This document shows, one piece after another, positions 60,948-64,000 of a stretch of DNA of 64,000 bases (positions are counted from its first letter, which is position 1; every line of letters begins with the position of its first letter). The position numbers were made by a program, and so were the translations under genes. The notes below the pieces were generated by a model, which saw only the letters and a list, made by a program, of their open reading frames with translations, was not told the origin of the DNA and made no database searches. Source of the DNA: Terrimonas ginsenosidimutans (lineage in GTDB: Bacteria; Bacteroidota; Bacteroidia; Chitinophagales; Chitinophagaceae); NCBI RefSeq assembly GCF_022012415.1, contig NZ_JAKLTR010000008.1, positions 62,001-126,000 on the forward strand. Reading direction: 5' to 3'.

Positions 60948-62939
60948 TTATTGATTTATAGTAAAGCCGATTTTATAAGACCTCCCCGGCATGGGATATA
61001 AGTTAATAATGTCATAGCGGCGATCGGCAAGATTGTTCAACTCGGCCTTCACCTGTAAATGCAATTGTTTCAAACTGAAATTCCGCGCCACAAAAACATC
61101 CTGTGTTCCCCAGCCATCCATTTGGGTGAAAGAACTGTTATCACCGATCGTATATCGTGTTCCGGAAAGAACAGCGCTATACCCGGCCGTCCATTTGCGA
61201 TAAGCAACCGACAGTATTCCCGAACCTGAATGATCCGGTGTATAAGGAATTCTATCCCTGTAACTGGAAGAAGACGGATCCGTGATATCCCGCGCCTGCT
61301 GCCAGGTATAGGACACACGTGCGTTCCAGGTGATCATTCCGAAAGCGCCTCCTGCTTCGGCCGTTACATCAACACCTTTGATATCTACCTTACCAAGATT
61401 AAGCATCGTCCACACAAAAAGATTCTGCGAGGGTACTGCAACGATCTTGTCATTAATGCGGTTTATATAGCCATCCACGCTTGCGCTGAAGTGGCCCGCT
61501 GTTCCTTTCGCGTGCGCGGAGTAGGTCACACCAAAATTGTATTGCCGCGCCAGTTCAGGCCGCAGCGACGTGTTCCCGATAAAATTATAATACAGATCAT
61601 TGAAGGTGGGCATGCGATACACTTCCTTATAAAATGCACGAAGCATTAAGGGGCTGCGAAGACCTAATTTCCGGCTTAAAGAAAACGCCGGCGTGAATTT
61701 ATTCCGGCTGACGCTGGCGTTGTTTCTTTTTGTTTCGTCTTGAAAGTAACTCCACAATACAGAACCCTGCACCTGCCACAGCGAATCGGCATAAGACAAA
61801 AGCAGGTTATCCCAATTGCTCCATCGTGATGGCTTTGCAAAGTTGGACTTGTTGGCATGCAGGGTCGTATAAGCAAAATCAGCGGACAATGCAGCTGTGA
61901 TATTCTGCGATACCGCCTGGCTCACTGAAGCGGAGAGATATCCTTCATTCTGCCGGTACCGGTCATCCAGCCCGCCGGAGTTATTCAGGAAATCAGGATC
62001 GCGGTAACGTGTATAAGCGTGATTGAACTTTCCCGCTATGAGCAACGATGTATTTTCCGAAATACTTTTTACGTAGCGCGTTTGCACAAAATAATCCCGG
62101 TTGTATAATTGCTGAACGGATCGGTCATTAAAGAATACGATCGCGCCAGGCAATCCGCGTTTCGATACAAAGCTCCATGCTTTTAACTGTAAAGATGAAC
62201 TGTCGCGGAACTGTTTGCTGAGGTTGATCTCTCCCTGTAACGAGCGTAATCTGCTATTGTTCCGTTTTGTTTTTTCCGAAAGATTTCCATTGATGACGGT
62301 GAACGGATAATCTCCTTCGGAAGAAACCCCTTCTGTGTAAAAGCTCAATATTGTATTCCGGGGTAAGATCCATGCTGCGCCGCCAAAGGCCTGCCAGTAA
62401 CCAAAGGATCCATTCCGGACACCGGCCTGCCACCTGTTCCGCGTTAATGCTGCCACATTGAACGAAGGCGTATACATGGCCAGCACAGATCCAGAACTAA
62501 AGGCCCGGGCTGGCAGCAGCGAAACAGAAGGATTGGGTTGATAGAGGTCGAGCGACTGCAGGTTATTGCTGGAGAAACGGCTAAGATCGGTTTGTCCTGA
62601 CTGAACATCAGAAACCGGAATGCCATCATACAGGAGACCACTGTGTGAAGCCCCGAGACTGCGCACTGAGATCGTTTTTAATCCTCCTGCCCCGCCATAA
62701 TCTTTTACCTGTACACCGGAGAAGAAGCGGGCTGCATCTCCCACCGTTGGGGCGTTCACCTGTTGAAGCGTTTGCTGACTCAGGCTTTGAGCGGGCAAAC
62801 GGTCATCAAAGGGGTTTTTCTTTTTGAAACCGGTCACTTTCACCTTTTCCATGGTGCGTGTTGTATCCTGCGCCTGCAAAGAAATTGCAGCGCATAGAAC
62901 AACGGGTGCCCATAAAAAATGTCGTAGTAGTGATCTCAT
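60948..62939 (-). CDS. btuB: TonB-dependent vitamin B12 receptor (BtuB-like)
   Basis: 663 residues from ATG 62939 (MRSLLRHFLWAPVVLCAAIS signal peptide). An upstream in-frame ATG at 62990 lacks a signal and lies in the leader. It is a compact receptor with plug (about 45-155; VGDAARFFSGVQVKDYGGAGGLKTISVRSLG is the plug core) and 22-strand-type barrel ending YPMPGRSYKIGFTINQ. No SusC-type carboxypeptidase or STN extension is present, as expected for BtuB rather than glycan transporters. Control by the cobalamin riboswitch upstream fixes the substrate as B12 or a related corrinoid. Confidence 0.93.
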   Translation of the reverse strand: MRSLLRHFLWAPVVLCAAISLQAQDTTRTMEKVKVTGFKKKNPFDDRLPAQSLSQQTLQQVNAPTVGDAARFFSGVQVKDYGGAGGLKTISVRSLGASHSGLLYDGIPVSDVQSGQTDLSRFSSNNLQSLDLYQPNPSVSLLPARAFSSGSVLAMYTPSFNVAALTRNRWQAGVRNGSFGYWQAFGGAAWILPRNTILSFYTEGVSSEGDYPFTVINGNLSEKTKRNNSRLRSLQGEINLSKQFRDSSSLQLKAWSFVSKRGLPGAIVFFNDRSVQQLYNRDYFVQTRYVKSISENTSLLIAGKFNHAYTRYRDPDFLNNSGGLDDRYRQNEGYLSASVSQAVSQNITAALSADFAYTTLHANKSNFAKPSRWSNWDNLLLSYADSLWQVQGSVLWSYFQDETKRNNASVSRNKFTPAFSLSRKLGLRSPLMLRAFYKEVYRMPTFNDLYYNFIGNTSLRPELARQYNFGVTYSAHAKGTAGHFSASVDGYINRINDKIVAVPSQNLFVWTMLNLGKVDIKGVDVTAEAGGAFGMITWNARVSYTWQQARDITDPSSSSYRDRIPYTPDHSGSGILSVAYRKWTAGYSAVLSGTRYTIGDNSSFTQMDGWGTQDVFVARNFSLKQLHLQVKAELNNLADRRYDIINLYPMPGRSYKIGFTINQ

Positions 62940-63127
62940 ATTAGTTAGTCCGGGTACCTGGCAATACAACTTTATACAGTCGGTCTGCACAGGCCTGCCG
63001 GCGATTCATACTGTTCAAGGCGAATCGGGTTCACAACAAGGGGGATAGAAACAGGCAGAACGGGATAGCATGTGGGGCTATACAATCTCTTCCTGGCCTT
63101 TTCCGCGAAAGCCGTGAACAATGATGC

Positions 63128-63308
63128 TATGGGCAGGTCTTCTGGCTTGAGGCTCATCCTGGCACCTTCCCATCCGCCTTGGCGAACAGTGGTTTGCAGA
63201 TCCAGTATGTTTCCCTTTCGGGCACCTCTTACAGCTGCGGGACAGCTCCGGAATTACACCGGATTCCCTTTTAATCCTTGTGGCGGGCCACAGGAACCGA
63301 TAACGGCG
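63128..63308 (-). promoter_or_regulatory. Cobalamin riboswitch
   Basis: On the minus strand the conserved core elements are present in order: GGGAATCCGGTG with GAGCTGTCCCGCAGCTGT (63231-63268), GCCAGGA (about 63158-63164), and the B12 box AAGCCAGAAGACCTGCCC at 63131-63148. The aptamer is followed by about 190 nt before btuB; no strong T-run terminator is visible there, so control may act on translation initiation. Repression by adenosylcobalamin is the established mode for this family. Confidence 0.95.
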
Positions 63309-63309
63309 G

Positions 63310-63317
63310 CAAAAGTA
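63310..63317 (-). promoter_or_regulatory. -7 box of the btuB operon
   Basis: TACTTTTG on the minus strand matches TAnnTTTG exactly and lies directly upstream of the riboswitch, giving a start near 63303. The -33 region is poor. Confidence 0.55.
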
Positions 63318-63335
63318 GGGGAAATTGGGGATAGT

Positions 63336-63587
63336 TGGTCGTTGGCCATTGGTCGTTGTCCGTTGACCGTTGACCGTTGTCCGTTGACCGATGGCCGTTG
63401 TCCGATGGCCGATGTTCGATGGCCGATGACCGAGTTTAAGTCAGCACCATTTAATAAAGGGAAAGATGCCCTCCGGTTTCAGATGGGCTCTTTCCTTTTA
63501 GTATCCCTCGAATTGAAGCTCGGCCATCGGCCATCGAACATCGGCCATCGGTCAACGGTCAACGGACAACGGACAACGAACAACTCT
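63336..63587. repeat. Large heptamer-array palindrome between btuB and the beta-lactamase gene
   Basis: The left arm (63336-63433) is 14 consecutive heptamers TGNNCGW (with one TGGCCAT), e.g. TGTCCGT, TGACCGT, TGGCCGA. The right arm (about 63519-63587) is nine heptamers in reverse complement; the inner five match the left arm closely. The loop is about 85 nt. The same words build 7260-7405 and 15874-15938. Apparent ORFs across it are low-complexity artefacts. Confidence 0.92.
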
Positions 63588-63671
63588 GGTAAACATTCTT
63601 CTCAAAGCTCCTGATGACCTTTTCCCTCCTTTCCCGATACTCTTCCAAACACAGTTTTTAAAACTATCATC

Positions 63672-64000
63672 ATGAGAAAGATCCTGCTTACTGCTATTGT
63701 GCTGTCTACGCTGATCGCGTGCAAAAAAGATAATGGAGACGGACCGGATCCGGTTGATCCGACGCCAAACCCGCCTTCCCCCACACAAAAAGATATTGCC
63801 AGTATTGACAATGCGGTGTCTGCATTTATGACCAAGCACACGATACCGGGTGTTTCCATTGCGGTTACAAAGGCTGGCAAATTGGTATACGTGAAATCAT
63901 ACGGAAAGATGAGCAGTGCGGATAACACAGCGGTTACGAACTCGAGTCTTTATCGTATCGCCAGTATTTCAAAGCCGGTAACGGGTGTGGGCATCATGAA
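63672..64000 (+). CDS. Beta-lactamase-fold serine hydrolase lipoprotein, 5' part (cut by window end)
   Basis: 109 residues present. The lipobox STLIAC ends at Cys17, then a Pro/Asp-rich linker (about 19-38) and the start of a class C beta-lactamase/penicillin-binding fold: AFMTKHTIPGVSIAVTKAGK and SISK (Ser98-Lys101), the active-site SxxK motif, followed by P and GVGIM. Family members are D-amino-peptidases, esterases or beta-lactamase-like enzymes of unclear substrate; antibiotic resistance cannot be inferred. Later motifs (YxN, HxG) lie outside the window. Confidence 0.88.
   Translation, partial: MRKILLTAIVLSTLIACKKDNGDGPDPVDPTPNPPSPTQKDIASIDNAVSAFMTKHTIPGVSIAVTKAGKLVYVKSYGKMSSADNTAVTNSSLYRIASISKPVTGVGIM

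Noticed and set aside
63336-63433. CRISPR-like tandem repeat
   Set aside because: The period is 7 nt with no spacers, and no cas genes are in the window.
63072-63614. 180-aa frame across the btuB leader
   Set aside because: It runs through the cobalamin riboswitch and the heptamer arrays. The repeated translated segments come from the 7-nt words.
63672-64000. Antibiotic-resistance beta-lactamase
   Set aside because: Only the SxxK motif is visible. Lipoproteins of this fold in Bacteroidota are mostly peptidases or esterases, so resistance is not supported.

Overview
The window comes from a Gram-negative Bacteroidota, most likely a Chitinophagaceae-type soil or plant bacterium. Support: two SusC/SusD pairs, a C-terminal type IX secretion (T9SS) sorting domain, a fused CcoNO oxidase subunit, DUF1735/DUF4974 proteins, lipoboxes followed by Lys/Asp-rich linkers, and TAnnTTTG-type -7 promoter boxes instead of sigma70 -10/-35 boxes. 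No tRNA, rRNA, transposase, phage gene or CRISPR array was found.

Layout. (1) 1-17,841, minus strand: a polysaccharide utilisation locus (PUL) for high-mannose N-glycans or mannoprotein. It reads ECF sigma, FecR anti-sigma, SusC with an STN signalling domain, SusD, GH18 endo-beta-N-acetylglucosaminidase, two DUF1735 surface lipoproteins, then GH3, GH92, GH125 and a GH2 beta-mannosidase cut by the window edge. A strong terminator splits it into a capture/cleavage unit and an exo-hydrolase unit. A candidate plus-strand antisense sRNA lies in the susC leader. (2) 18,000-18,893: bestrophin-like channel. (3) 19,042-28,191, minus: cbb3 oxidase genes (ccoI, ccoS, ccoNO, ccoQ, ccoP, ccoG, fixH, TauE/DsbD-like). 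Divergent from them (28,492-31,591, plus) are an RIC/ScdA iron-sulfur repair protein, a FixL-like PAS histidine kinase and a receiver-CRP fusion regulator, i.e. a low-oxygen/NO respiration module with its own two-component system. (4) 31,585-33,261: small genes and a TetR repressor. (5) 33,511-39,589, plus: SusC/SusD plus a secreted phosphodiesterase, with a perfect dyad (putative TetR operator) in the shared promoter. (6) 39,642-46,808: lipoprotein, P-type Ca2+-like ATPase, lipoprotein, candidate sRNA and alpha/beta hydrolase. (7) 46,859-55,015: a 1686-residue repeat protein secreted by T9SS, and a macroglobulin/TonB-plug protein. (8) 55,137-58,445, minus: an osmolyte operon, GpsA-like dehydrogenase plus HAD-GT20 fusion, read as glucosylglycerol synthesis. 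(9) 58,692-59,680: two coupled unknown genes. (10) 59,875-63,317, minus: vitamin B12 uptake (cobalamin riboswitch, btuB, btuG-like). (11) 63,672-end: start of a beta-lactamase-fold lipoprotein.

A recurrent non-coding feature is the long imperfect palindrome built from tandem 7-10 nt words. About ten occur, all between genes, in several word families.

Everything was read by eye. Motifs and coordinates were checked against the sequence; family names rest on remembered family features, not on searches.
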